A stretch of 33,124 nt of DNA, taken from Massilia sp. UBA2604. GTDB lineage: Bacteria; Pseudomonadota; Gammaproteobacteria; Burkholderiales; Burkholderiaceae_D. The first letter of the stretch is position 1. Each line of letters opens with the position of its first letter. The notes under the pieces were generated by a model. That model was not told the DNA's origin. It made no database searches and saw only the letters and a program-made list of their open reading frames with translations. The stretch covers positions 1 through 33,124 of the forward strand of contig DDKG01000169.1 in the NCBI GenBank assembly GCA_002339265.1. Direction: 5' to 3'. This document shows positions 8,984 to 16,841 of this stretch, piece by piece. Position numbers and translations under genes: made by a program.

Positions 8984-9588
8984 TTGCGGGCACCGTGGAC
9001 GACGTCGACCAGCTTCACCGCCTGCAGTTCCATGTCGACCACATAGGTGTCGACCAGGTTGCGGAAGTGGCGGTAGAACACCAGGGCCGGCATGGCGATC
9101 GCGATGCCGAAGCCGGTGTTGTACAGCGCGACCGAGATGCCGTGCGCCAGCTGGGCCGGATTATTGCCGCCGGTCGGCGTCGCGGCGCCGAAAATCTCGA
9201 TCATGCCGACGATCGTGCCGAACAGGCCCATCAGCGGCGCCAGGGAGGCGATGGTGCCGAGCGTGGTGAGGAAACGTTCCAGGTTCTGGGCGACGCCACG
9301 GCCGGCTTCTTCGATCGACTCCTTCATCACGTCACGCGGGGCGTCGACGTTGCGCAGCGCCGCAGCCAGCACGGCGCCGAGGGGCGAGTTCTGTTCCAGC
9401 TTGTCCACCACGTCCGGGGTCACCTTGCCGCTGCGGTAGACGCGGATGACTTCATCGAGCAGGTTGCGGGGCAGGATCTTCTCGCGGCGCAGGGTGATCA
9501 GGCGTTCGACGATGAGGGCGACGGCAACGATCGACGCGACCAGCAGGAACCAGATGGGCCAACCTGCGGCTTGAAAAATGGCGAGCAA
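8980..9588 (-). CDS. exbB: MotA/TolQ/ExbB proton channel family protein
   Basis: A 202-aa inner-membrane proton-channel subunit that partners the adjacent ExbD. It has an N-terminal helix (AGWPIWFLLVASIVAVALIVERLITL), a central helix (LGTIASLAPLMGLFGTIVGMIEIF, with the family G-L-F-G-T-V/I-G-M motif) and a third (GISVALYNTGFGIAIAMPALVFYRHF). The start is TTG at 9588, supported by AGGAG seven bases upstream and by the N terminus expected for the family. It is the first gene of the envelope operon, and its promoter must lie at or beyond 9589, next to the first unit of the repeat array. Confidence 0.95.
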   Translation of the reverse strand: MLAIFQAAGWPIWFLLVASIVAVALIVERLITLRREKILPRNLLDEVIRVYRSGKVTPDVVDKLEQNSPLGAVLAAALRNVDAPRDVMKESIEEAGRGVAQNLERFLTTLGTIASLAPLMGLFGTIVGMIEIFGAATPTGGNNPAQLAHGISVALYNTGFGIAIAMPALVFYRHFRNLVDTYVVDMELQAVKLVDVVHGARK

Positions 9589-10641
9589 GAGATACTCCTG
9601 AGAGGAAAAAGATCAATTCGGCAATGTAGCAAGTTGGCAGCGAAGCGGCAAGTAGAGTTCTTCACAACTTCTGTGGATAAAATTGTGCGCAATGGCCGCG
9701 AGGTGGAACAAGTACCTTGATTTGTAAGGGCTTTCTGCGCCTGCGCAAGAAAATGGCAGTCTCATGACTTGGCTCAATCGAGCTCGGGCTTAGTAAGTTG
9801 CTCACACTCATGCTGTAGTTGCGAACAAATTCTGTGGACAAAATTGTGCGCAAGGGTAGCCGGACTCGACTAAGTGACTGATTCCATGGACTTAAATTGT
9901 CGAGCCTAAATTGCGGGCAGCAAAACTCGGCTGTAGTTCGCGTGCGATTGCGCCGGGTTCCGCACACTTTTTGTGGACAAAAGTGTGAGCAATGAGCACT
10001 TTATGACAGTAAGCCTTTGATTTACCTCAATAAAACATCACTGCCCAAAATATCAGCACACGGCACTTTTTGCCAACAAAAGGCGCCTTGAAGGCCGCTT
10101 CTGCCCCGCTTGTTTGGCTTATAAGGCAGCTGTGCATACATTATTCGCCATGTGCACAATTTTTGTGGATAAGAATGTGAGGAAGGTCGAACTTTACTTC
10201 TTAAGTTCTTGATTTCATTGATTTTAGATGAGTCTGCCTCAAAAAAGGGCAGCGGCGGATGCGACGTTTTCGGCTCGGCACAAGGCAGTTTGGCTGTGCG
10301 AGCGGCCGACCGGTGACGCAAAAGGTTTGCACAGATTCTGTGGACAACTTTGTGATCAAGCTCCCTGCTAGGGACTTAAGTCATTGATTCGTAACATTTC
10401 TACGTATCCTGCCCAATCGGTACGCACCCCTATCCAAACCGGATGAGTTCCCCACAGTTTTTGTGGATAAACCGCTCTTAAACGACATTACCCTATTCGT
10501 AACCCGTTGATTATCAAGGATTTTCAATAGATTGCATTGAAAAGTAGCAACATTGCCGTCGATCCCGACATCCGGCCCTGATACCGCTTGCGGCTTGCCG
10601 ATAGTGGATAATGCTCGCTTTCGCCATTTCGCCAGCCCACC
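9589..10641. other. 1-kb gene-free interval between divergent exbB and xseA
   Basis: No reading frame here looks coding. Open frames on the minus strand only translate the repeated motif (recurring peptide pieces such as YPQKL). The base composition is clearly more AT-rich than the flanking genes. The content is the six-unit repeat array at 9663-10512; the last 130 bp before xseA contain no obvious strong promoter. Confidence 0.8.
9663..10512 (+). repeat. Six-copy array of a 60-bp unit containing DnaA-box-like 9-mers
   Basis: The units are 9663-9722, 9824-9883, 9963-10022, 10155-10214, 10330-10389 and 10453-10512, all in the same orientation, with spacers of 101, 79, 132, 115 and 63 bp. Each unit has a left arm of consensus CACAANTTY, then TGTGGAYAA (reverse complement TTRTCCACA, the DnaA-box consensus), then usually a right arm like AANTTGTG. 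It ends in TTGATT (CTGATT in unit 2), which begins exactly 45 bp after the first base of the 9-mer in all six copies. TAA stands five bases before the hexamer's TTGATT start in five copies. Outside these anchors the sequence has diverged. The regularity is seen directly; a DnaA role is inference. Confidence 0.93.
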
Positions 10642-12003
10642 ATGCAAGCACCGAACGACGCCGATCCGGCCTTCACCGCCCCCGCCGTCCTGAGCGTTAC
10701 CGCCCTGAACCAGCAGGTGGCGCGCCTGCTGGAGCGCTCGTTCCCGCTGGTGTGGATCGGCGGCGAGATCTCCAACTTCACGCGCGCCGCCTCCGGCCAC
10801 TGGTACTTCACGCTGAAGGACGATGCGGCCCAGGTGCGCGCCGTGATGTTCCGCAGCCGCGCGCAGATGGCCGGCTTTACCCCGCGCGAAGGCGACAAGG
10901 TCGAGGTGCGCGCGCTGGTAACCCTGTACGGCGCGCGCGGCGACTACCAGATCAACGTCGAGGCGATCCGCCGCGCCGGCGTGGGCCAGCTCTACGAGGC
11001 CTTCCTGCGTCTGAAAGAAAAGCTGGCCGCGCAGGGCTTGTTCGACGCCGACCGCAAGCGTCCGCTGCCGCTGTTCGCGCGCAGCATCGGCATTGTCACC
11101 AGCCCGCAGGCCGCCGCACTGCGCGACGTGCTGACGGCCCTGCGCCGGCGCGCGCCGCACGTACGGATCGTGCTCTACCCTGCCCCGGTCCAGGGCCAGT
11201 TCGCGGCCGACAAGATCGCTGAAGCGATCATGACCGCTTCGCGCCGCGCCGAGGTCGACGTGCTGCTGGTCTGCCGCGGCGGCGGCTCGATCGAGGATTT
11301 ATGGAGCTTCAACGAGGAATGCGTGGCGCGCGCGATCGACGCCTGCGCGATTCCCGTGATCTCGGGCGTCGGCCACGAAACCGACGTCACCATCGCCGAC
11401 TTCGCCGCCGACGTGCGCGCCGCCACCCCGACGGCGGCCGCCGAACTGGCCGCCACGCCGCGCGCCGACTGGCTGGCCTCGCTCGAAGGCGACGCCATGG
11501 ACCTGAAGCGCGCCATGGAGCGCCGCCTGCACGACGCCGGCCAGGGCCTCGACAACCTGAGTCGCCGCTTGTTAAGCCCGTCGGCCCAGATCGGCCACCA
11601 GCGCCTGAAGCTGCTGTCGCTGGCGACGGCCATGACCCACGCGGTGAAACTGCCAGTGAATCGCCACGGCCTGGCGCTGGCCCAGCTGCAGCAGCGCTGG
11701 TCGCGCCACCGTCCCGACATGCGCGCCCTGCGCGCCCGCCTGGCGTCGGACAGCCGCCACCTGAACGCAAGCCTGTGCAGCCAAGTGAAGGCGCGGCGCG
11801 AAGCCCTGAACGCCCTCGCCGCCCAGCTCGAGCTGCTCAACCCGCAGCGGACGCTGGAGCGCGGCTATGCCATCGTCCGTGACGGCAAGGGCCAGATCGT
11901 GCGCGATCCAGCCCAGATCCACGCGCGCGACACGCTGACGGTGCGATTGGCCAACGGAAGCGCCGAGGTCGGCGTGGCCCAGGTGCAGAGCGTCCTGGAG
12001 TGA
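10642..12003 (+). CDS. xseA: Exodeoxyribonuclease VII large subunit
   Basis: The catalytic subunit of the ssDNA-specific exonuclease VII, which acts with XseB in DNA repair. The 453-aa protein starts with an OB-fold ([30 protein letters not shown] onward, residues about 16-115). The ExoVII large-subunit domain follows, with [51 protein letters not shown] and the [10 protein letters not shown] motif. The C terminus contains helical coiled-coil segments and ends with the conserved L-x-R-G-Y-A-I-V-R region. ATG 10642 gives a normal N terminus. No xseB is in the window. The gene is immediately downstream of the repeat array. Confidence 0.97.
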   Translation: MQAPNDADPAFTAPAVLSVTALNQQVARLLERSFPLVWIGGEISNFTRAASGHWYFTLKDDAAQVRAVMFRSRAQMAGFTPREGDKVEVRALVTLYGARGDYQINVEAIRRAGVGQLYEAFLRLKEKLAAQGLFDADRKRPLPLFARSIGIVTSPQAAALRDVLTALRRRAPHVRIVLYPAPVQGQFAADKIAEAIMTASRRAEVDVLLVCRGGGSIEDLWSFNEECVARAIDACAIPVISGVGHETDVTIADFAADVRAATPTAAAELAATPRADWLASLEGDAMDLKRAMERRLHDAGQGLDNLSRRLLSPSAQIGHQRLKLLSLATAMTHAVKLPVNRHGLALAQLQQRWSRHRPDMRALRARLASDSRHLNASLCSQVKARREALNALAAQLELLNPQRTLERGYAIVRDGKGQIVRDPAQIHARDTLTVRLANGSAEVGVAQVQSVLE

Positions 12004-12107
12004 TTGGGAAGCGGATAGCGATACTTGCCTGCAATCATGCAGCAGACCGGCTAGAATAACGGCGCTATCAGAACAGCAACCTTTCCCAACCACTAAGGAA
12101 CGCACAC

Positions 12108-12686
12108 ATGGAACACACCCTGCCGCCGCTGCCGTATGCCAAGGACGCCCTGCAACCGCACATCTCGGCCGAGACCCTGGAATACCACCACGGCAAGCAC
12201 CACCAGACCTATGTGACCAACCTGAACAACATGATCAAGGGCACCGAGTTCGAGAACCTGTCCCTGGAAGAGATCATCAAGAAGTCGACCGGCGGCGTGT
12301 TCAACAACTCGGCCCAGGTCTGGAACCACACCTTCTTCTGGAACTGCATGAGCCCGAACGGCGGCGGCACGCCGACGGGCAAGGCGCTGGACGCGATCAA
12401 CGCCAAATGGGGTTCGTTCGACAAGTTCAAGGAAGAGTTCAACAAGTCGGCCCTGGGCAACTTCGGTTCGGGCTGGACCTGGCTGGTGCAGAAGGCCGAC
12501 GGCAGCGTCGACATCGTCAACACCACCGGCGCCGGCACCCCGCTGACCACCACCGACGTGCCGCTGCTGACCGCCGACGTCTGGGAACACGCCTACTACA
12601 TCGACTACCGCAACGCGCGCGCCAAGTTCCTGGAAGCGTTCTGGAATGTCGCCAACTGGGAATTCGTGAACAAGAATTTCGTCTGA
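12108..12686 (+). CDS. sodB: Superoxide dismutase [Fe]
   Basis: Disproportionates superoxide in the cytoplasm. The 192-aa protein begins [31 protein letters not shown] and has the four metal ligands His27, His74 (VWNHTFFW), Asp157 and His161 (D-V-W-E-H-A-Y-Y). Gln70 in N-N-S-A-Q is the outer-sphere glutamine placement typical of Fe rather than Mn enzymes. ATG 12108 is preceded by AAGGA. It is separated by 104 bp from xseA. A TAGAAT -10 element at 12052-12057 lies in that gap, without a convincing -35, so it is probably transcribed alone. Confidence 0.97.
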   Translation: MEHTLPPLPYAKDALQPHISAETLEYHHGKHHQTYVTNLNNMIKGTEFENLSLEEIIKKSTGGVFNNSAQVWNHTFFWNCMSPNGGGTPTGKALDAINAKWGSFDKFKEEFNKSALGNFGSGWTWLVQKADGSVDIVNTTGAGTPLTTTDVPLLTADVWEHAYYIDYRNARAKFLEAFWNVANWEFVNKNFV

Positions 12687-12698
12687 ATGCGCTGACGG

Positions 12699-12718
12699 TC
12701 ACGCCGGCGACGGCGTGA
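12699..12718 (+). terminator. Hairpin after sodB
   Basis: A 7-bp perfect stem (TCACGCC / GGCGTGA) with a 6-nt loop, 12 bp past the sodB stop. There is no immediate U-run; a T-rich CCCTTTTCTTTTC follows about 35 bp later. Confidence 0.4.
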
Positions 12719-12773
12719 TGCGTCGATGACCAGGGTCTGCTCGCGCGGGCCCTTTTCTTTTCTGCGCCCGCGA

Positions 12774-13514
12774 CTAATCGCCACCGCCTCCGCACCCGCC
12801 ACAACTGCTTCCGCCGCCATCGGCGCAACCGTCGCTGCCAGCAGAATCTGCGAAGGCAATGCCGCCATCGGTGGTAGACGCACCCGGATCGGGTTTCTTC
12901 ATCAGCGCCAGGTAAGTCATTTCGCTGACCAGCCCCGCACCGAACAGCGCCGGCAGCGCGAGATCGGGATGGATGTTTGCCGGCCCGGTCCTGCGGCCTG
13001 CCGCATCGAGGCGCCGGTACACGATGTCGCCGCGCTCGATCCAGTAGCCGTGGCCGTTCGGCATGTGCAGCCTAGCGTCGAGCGCAAACAGCGGTGGCAG
13101 GCCGGGGCCGTGGGAAGGCCGCCCATCCAGCGCGCGGCAGCCGACCAGCGTCTGCGCCAGGGCCGTGCGGCCAAGGTCCGACTGCGGCAGATGCGCGATC
13201 GGGGTACCGAAATGGCGCCGGCAAAAGCGCGCGAGATCGTCGGCGTCCCAGCGCATCCACGCATGCCAGACCGAGTCCGCAGCCAGCGACGGCAGCGCGC
13301 ATGGCCGATTGCGCCGTGTGGAGGCATCGAAAAACGCCATCAGCCCGGTAGCGGCCCGATGGAAGAACAGGCGCCCGTCCGGCGTGCCCGGAAATTCTTG
13401 CGGTCCGGCCCGCCGCCAGTGGTCGTACAGGGCCGGCGCAAGCTGGGCCAGCTGCTCCTGGTAGCGTGAGCGCCGCAGCTCGCGGCGTACGCGCAAGTCA
13501 TCGATCCAGTCCAT
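12774..13514 (-). CDS. Uncharacterised protein with GRDP-like (DUF1399-type) core and Gly/Cys-rich tail
   Basis: A 246-aa soluble protein without a signal peptide. The segment ADSVWHAWMRWDADDLARFC followed by RRHFGTPIAH (residues about 80-108) resembles the D-x-x-W-H-x-H-M ... Y/F-x-x-C-x-x-x-F-G motif of glycine-rich domain-containing proteins (GRDP/DUF1399), although the second motif His is replaced by Trp. The C terminus is a low-complexity tail, G-G-G-S-S-C-G-G-C-G-G-G-G-D. The function is unknown. It converges on sodB and stands alone. The family link is pattern recognition, not a search result. Confidence 0.7.
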   Translation of the reverse strand: MDWIDDLRVRRELRRSRYQEQLAQLAPALYDHWRRAGPQEFPGTPDGRLFFHRAATGLMAFFDASTRRNRPCALPSLAADSVWHAWMRWDADDLARFCRRHFGTPIAHLPQSDLGRTALAQTLVGCRALDGRPSHGPGLPPLFALDARLHMPNGHGYWIERGDIVYRRLDAAGRRTGPANIHPDLALPALFGAGLVSEMTYLALMKKPDPGASTTDGGIAFADSAGSDGCADGGGSSCGGCGGGGD

Positions 13515-13571
13515 ATGCCGCCATGATCTTGGTTGACATGGACGGCATCATACCGCGCGCGGCGCCATTGG

Positions 13572-14642
13572 CTATTGCTTGAAGAGGAAGTGCAGGTCGA
13601 GCCGCTTGCCGCTCAGGGCGCCATCATAGCCGGGCAGCGCCGACAGCACTTCCCGGAAGGCGCCGCCCGCCATCGCCGCCTGTGCCGACGTCAGGAGCGG
13701 CGTGTCCAGCGCGCTCGCCTGGCAGGCCAGGAAGTACCGTTCGCGAATGATCGGGATGAAGTCGAGATCGAAGCGGCGCGCCGCCGTCTCGACGCCGAAG
13801 CCCACGTCGGCCATGCCGCTGGCGACGTAGGCCGCCACCGCCGCGTGCGTGAATTCGGCGGTGCCGGAGCGGTTGATCACCGCAGGGTCGACGCCCAGGT
13901 CGGCCAGCAGCAGTTCCAGCAGCACCCGCGTGCCCGAGCCCTTCTGGCGGTTGACGAAGCGTAGATCCGGGCGCGCCAGGTCGGCCAGGCCGGTGACGCC
14001 CTTCGGATTGCCCTTGGCGACGAACAGCCCCTGCATGCGATACGCCAGGTGCAGCAGCGCATGGCGCTCGGGATCGAGCCAGGGGCGGTACTTGGCGGCG
14101 GCCGCCCCTTCCAGTTCGCCCACCGGCAAGTGGAAGCCCGCCAGGTCGCACTCGCCGCGCGCCAGCGCCGCCACCGCGTCGCTGCTGCCGCGATAATTGA
14201 TGTCGACCGTGACGCCATGCTCGTTCAGCTGCGTCACCAGCGCGGCTACCGCAAAGCCGTGCGAAGCGGTCAGGCGCAGCACCTGTGCGTCGCCGACCAG
14301 TACCCGCGCCAGTTCCTGCTGCAGTTCGGACGCCAGACTATCGAGCGTGGGAGTCAGGCGGGCGTGGATGCGGCGGTCGGCCCACATCAGCTTTTCGGCG
14401 AGCGGCGACAGCACCGTGCCCTGTCCCCGCACCTTGTGCACCAGTTCGACACCGAACTGCTCGGAGAACTGCTGCAGCAGGCCCCAGGCATGGCGATAGG
14501 ACATGCCGCGCGCCGTCGCGGCCTTGCTGATCGAGCCCAGCTCGCTCACCGCCAGCAGCAAGCCAAGCAGCGCCGGCAGCGCAGTCGGCTCGCCGGAGGC
14601 ATCGCGGACGATCCAGTCCGGCCGTATCTCTACCCTGATCAT
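13572..14642 (-). CDS. ModE-like HTH regulator fused to a periplasmic-binding-like sensor domain, probable fds regulator
   Basis: A 356-aa one-component regulator. Residues about 18-80 form a winged helix of the ModE/LysR N-terminal type (SELGSISKAATARGMSYRHAW, then LLVHKVRGQGTVLSPLAE-like wing). Residues about 95-330 form a PBP-like ligand-binding domain (TASHGFAVAAL; GECDLAGFHLPVG; FVNRQKGSGTRVLLE; ASGMADVGFGVETAA), the layout found in regulators of molybdate or oxyanion enzymes. It is divergent from fdsGBACD, so it probably controls formate dehydrogenase; formate, molybdate or a molybdenum-cofactor signal are candidate ligands. I chose ATG 14642, with AAGGA eight bases upstream, over TTG at 14648. 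Some relatives at fds loci are called fdsR. Confidence 0.85.
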   Translation of the reverse strand: MIRVEIRPDWIVRDASGEPTALPALLGLLLAVSELGSISKAATARGMSYRHAWGLLQQFSEQFGVELVHKVRGQGTVLSPLAEKLMWADRRIHARLTPTLDSLASELQQELARVLVGDAQVLRLTASHGFAVAALVTQLNEHGVTVDINYRGSSDAVAALARGECDLAGFHLPVGELEGAAAAKYRPWLDPERHALLHLAYRMQGLFVAKGNPKGVTGLADLARPDLRFVNRQKGSGTRVLLELLLADLGVDPAVINRSGTAEFTHAAVAAYVASGMADVGFGVETAARRFDLDFIPIIRERYFLACQASALDTPLLTSAQAAMAGGAFREVLSALPGYDGALSGKRLDLHFLFKQ

Positions 14643-14659
14643 ATGCAAAATCCTTCATA

Positions 14660-14688
14660 TTGAACACACGTGAAACGGGTGCTACTCT
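14660..14688 (+). promoter_or_regulatory. Candidate fds promoter
   Basis: TTGAAC (14660-14665), a 17-bp spacer and TGC-TACTCT (extended -10, 14683-14688). This would start the transcript near 14695, about 65 bp before fdsG and just upstream of the palindrome at 14712-14738. The -10 is imperfect. Confidence 0.4.
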
Positions 14689-14711
14689 GGACCAAGCAGT
14701 TACATAAAAGC

Positions 14712-14738
14712 CGTTATATATGTTCCCACAAACATATG
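14712..14738. promoter_or_regulatory. Candidate operator for the ModE-like regulator
   Basis: CGTTATAT (14712-14719) matches the half-site of the E. coli ModE box as I recall it. It merges into an inverted repeat ATATGTT-N6-AACATAT (14718-14737). The 9-mer CATATGCAA at 14733-14741 recurs at 14640-14648, over the regulator's start codon, which suggests sites for both autoregulation and fds control. Confidence 0.5.
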
Positions 14739-14760
14739 CAAGGCAGAGATGGAGACAACC

Positions 14761-15267
14761 ATGAATGCACCAGACACCAATGTCGCGCAGCGCGTCATCG
14801 GCGACATCCTTGCACTGCATGCACACGATGGCCTGCTCGGCCAGGACGCGCTGTTGCCGGTGCTGCACGCGATCCAGGACCGGCTCGGCTTCATTCCGCC
14901 CGACTCGGTCGAGGGAATCGCGCAAAGCTTCAACCTCTCGCGCGCCGAGGTCCACGGCGTGATCACCTTCTATCACTATTACAAGACCACGCCGCCGGCG
15001 CGCTGCACGGTGCAGGTGTGCCGCGCAGAAGCGTGCCAGAGCATGGGCGGCGACGCCCTGCTGTCGCACGTCCAGCGAACGCTGGGCTGCGAGCTGCACG
15101 CACATACTGCCGACGGCGGCTTCGCCGTGGAGCCGGTGTACTGTCTCGGCCAGTGCGCTACCGCGCCGGCCATCATGATCAACGACGCCGTCCACGCCCG
15201 CGTGACGCCAGCGCGCTTCGACAAACTTGTCGCGAAGCTGACCCCAGCCACCGAGGAGACAGTATGA
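14761..15267 (+). CDS. fdsG: NAD-dependent formate dehydrogenase, gamma subunit (NuoE-like)
   Basis: The small electron-transfer subunit of the soluble molybdenum formate dehydrogenase. The 168-aa protein has an N-terminal four-helix part (HDGLLGQDALLPVLHAIQDRLG). A thioredoxin-like domain follows, with the [2Fe-2S] ligands V-C-R-A-E-A-C (C-x4-C) and Y-C-L-G-Q-C (C-x3-C). I chose the ATG at 14761 because GGAGA lies six bases upstream; an in-frame ATG at 14749 has no such site. It is the first gene of the fds operon; its stop overlaps fdsB (ATGA). Confidence 0.95.
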   Translation: MNAPDTNVAQRVIGDILALHAHDGLLGQDALLPVLHAIQDRLGFIPPDSVEGIAQSFNLSRAEVHGVITFYHYYKTTPPARCTVQVCRAEACQSMGGDALLSHVQRTLGCELHAHTADGGFAVEPVYCLGQCATAPAIMINDAVHARVTPARFDKLVAKLTPATEETV

Positions 15268-16823
15268 GCGTGCGCATCTATGTCCCGGCCGATTCGGCCG
15301 CGCTGGCCCTGGGAGCCGACGACGTCGCCGCCGCGATTGCCCGCGAAGCGGAGCGGCGCGGCCTTGCCATCGACCTGGTGCGCAACGGCACCCGTGGCCT
15401 GCTGTATCTCGAACCGCTGGTCGAAGTCGATACCCCCGAAGGCCGCATCGGCTTCGGCACCGTCGACGAGTCCGACGTCGCCGCGCTGTTCGACGCCGGC
15501 TTCCACCAGGGCGCATCCACGCACCGGCTAGCGCTCGGCCTCGTCGAACAGATTCCGTATCTCGCCCGGCAAACCCGCCTGACCTTCGCCCGCTGCGGTG
15601 TCACCGATCCACTGTCGCTGCGCGAGTACGAGGCGCACGGCGGCTATCGCGGCTTGCGCCAGGCCGTGAACATGAGCGGCGCCGACATCGTCGCTGCAGT
15701 GACGGCATCGGGCTTGCGCGGCCGCGGCGGCGCCGCCTTCCCCACCGGGATCAAGTGGAACACGGTGCTGCGCGCGCCCGCCGACCAAAAATACATCGTC
15801 TGCAATGCCGACGAAGGCGATTCCGGCACCTTCGCCGACCGCATCATCATGGAGAGCGATCCCTTCGTCCTGATCGAGGGCATGACGATCGCCGGCCTGG
15901 CGGTCGGGGCCACCCGCGGCTACATCTATGTGCGCAGCGAGTATCCGCATGCGATCGCGGCGCTCAACCACGCTATCCAGACCGCCACGCGCGCCGGTTT
16001 GCTGGGACAGAACGTCGCCGGCAGGGGCCGCGCCTTCGAACTGGAGGTGCGCAAGGGCGCCGGCGCCTATATCTGCGGCGAAGAAACCGCCTTATTGGAA
16101 AGCATCGAGGGCAAGCGCGGCGTGGTGCGCGCCAAGCCGCCCCTGCCTGCGCTGGCCGGCCTGTTCGGCCAGCCGACCGTCATCAACAACGTGCTATCGC
16201 TGGCCTCGGTGCCGGTCATCCTCGACAAGGGCGCCCAGTTCTACCAGGACTTCGGCATGGGGCGTTCGCGCGGCACCTTGCCCGTGCAGCTGGCGGGGAA
16301 TATCAAGAACGGCGGCCTGATCGAACTGGCATTCGGCGTCACCTTGCGCGAGATCCTGTATGAATATGGCGGCGGCAGCGCCAGCGGCCGGCCGATCAAG
16401 GCGGTGCAGGTGGGCGGCCCGCTGGGCGCCTATCTGCCGGAATCGCAGTGGGACACCCCGCTCGACTACGAAGCCTTTGCCTCGCTGTGGGCGGTGCTCG
16501 GCCACGGCGGCATCGTGGTCCACGACGACAGCGCCGACATGGCCCACCTCGCCCGCTATGCGATGGAATTCTGCGCCGTCGAATCGTGCGGCAAATGCAC
16601 GCCGTGCCGCATCGGCTCGACCCGCGGCGTGGAGGTGATCGACAAGATCCGCGCCGGCACCGAGCGCCCGCAACAGGTCATCCTGTTGCGCAGCCTGTGC
16701 GACACCATGCTCAATGGTTCGCTGTGCGCGATGGGCGGCATGACGCCCTACCCGGTGCTGTCGGCGCTCAATCACTTCCCGCAAGACTTCGGCCAGGTGG
16801 CCGGCGATGAACTGGCCGCCTGA
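15264..16823 (+). CDS. fdsB: NAD-dependent formate dehydrogenase, beta subunit (NuoF-like)
   Basis: The diaphorase subunit, which carries FMN, the NAD+ site and a [4Fe-4S] cluster and passes electrons from formate to NAD+. The 519-aa protein has a thioredoxin-like N-terminal domain of about 100 residues. The NADH/FMN motifs follow (GLRGRGGAAFPTGIKW; CNADEGDSGTFADR; GAGAYICGEETALLESIEG), and C-terminal cluster ligands are in S-C-G-K-C-T-P-C-R-I-G. The start at ATG 15264 overlaps the fdsG stop; the frame stays open further upstream, but that extension is antisense-free noise inside fdsG. Confidence 0.97.
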   Translation: MSVRIYVPADSAALALGADDVAAAIAREAERRGLAIDLVRNGTRGLLYLEPLVEVDTPEGRIGFGTVDESDVAALFDAGFHQGASTHRLALGLVEQIPYLARQTRLTFARCGVTDPLSLREYEAHGGYRGLRQAVNMSGADIVAAVTASGLRGRGGAAFPTGIKWNTVLRAPADQKYIVCNADEGDSGTFADRIIMESDPFVLIEGMTIAGLAVGATRGYIYVRSEYPHAIAALNHAIQTATRAGLLGQNVAGRGRAFELEVRKGAGAYICGEETALLESIEGKRGVVRAKPPLPALAGLFGQPTVINNVLSLASVPVILDKGAQFYQDFGMGRSRGTLPVQLAGNIKNGGLIELAFGVTLREILYEYGGGSASGRPIKAVQVGGPLGAYLPESQWDTPLDYEAFASLWAVLGHGGIVVHDDSADMAHLARYAMEFCAVESCGKCTPCRIGSTRGVEVIDKIRAGTERPQQVILLRSLCDTMLNGSLCAMGGMTPYPVLSALNHFPQDFGQVAGDELAA

Positions 16824-16841
16824 GTGGCTTTGGAGAACACG

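Noticed and set aside
9662..10321. Minus-strand open frames of about 100 codons in the exbB-xseA gap
   Set aside because: They only translate the repeat units (recurring YPQKL-like pieces), have no ribosome binding sites and use codons unlike the neighbouring genes.
9663..10512. Reading the array as a CRISPR
   Set aside because: Repeats are too degenerate, spacers are 63-132 bp and irregular, and no cas gene is present.
9663..10512. Calling the array the chromosomal or a plasmid origin
   Set aside because: No dnaA, dnaN, gidA, parAB or rep gene adjoins it; box clusters alone do not prove an origin.
10507..10517. TTGATTATCAA as an Fnr box
   Set aside because: The half-sites are one base apart rather than four, and the TTGATT is part of repeat unit 6.
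10597..10612. A seventh DnaA-box-like unit before xseA (AGTGGATAA)
   Set aside because: The first base differs and there is no TTGATT at the 45-bp phase, so it does not follow the rule of the other six.
14670..15263. An N-terminal extension of FdsB
   Set aside because: The frame is open but overlaps fdsG, whose own frame holds the Fe-S motifs; ATG 15264 forms the expected ATGA junction.
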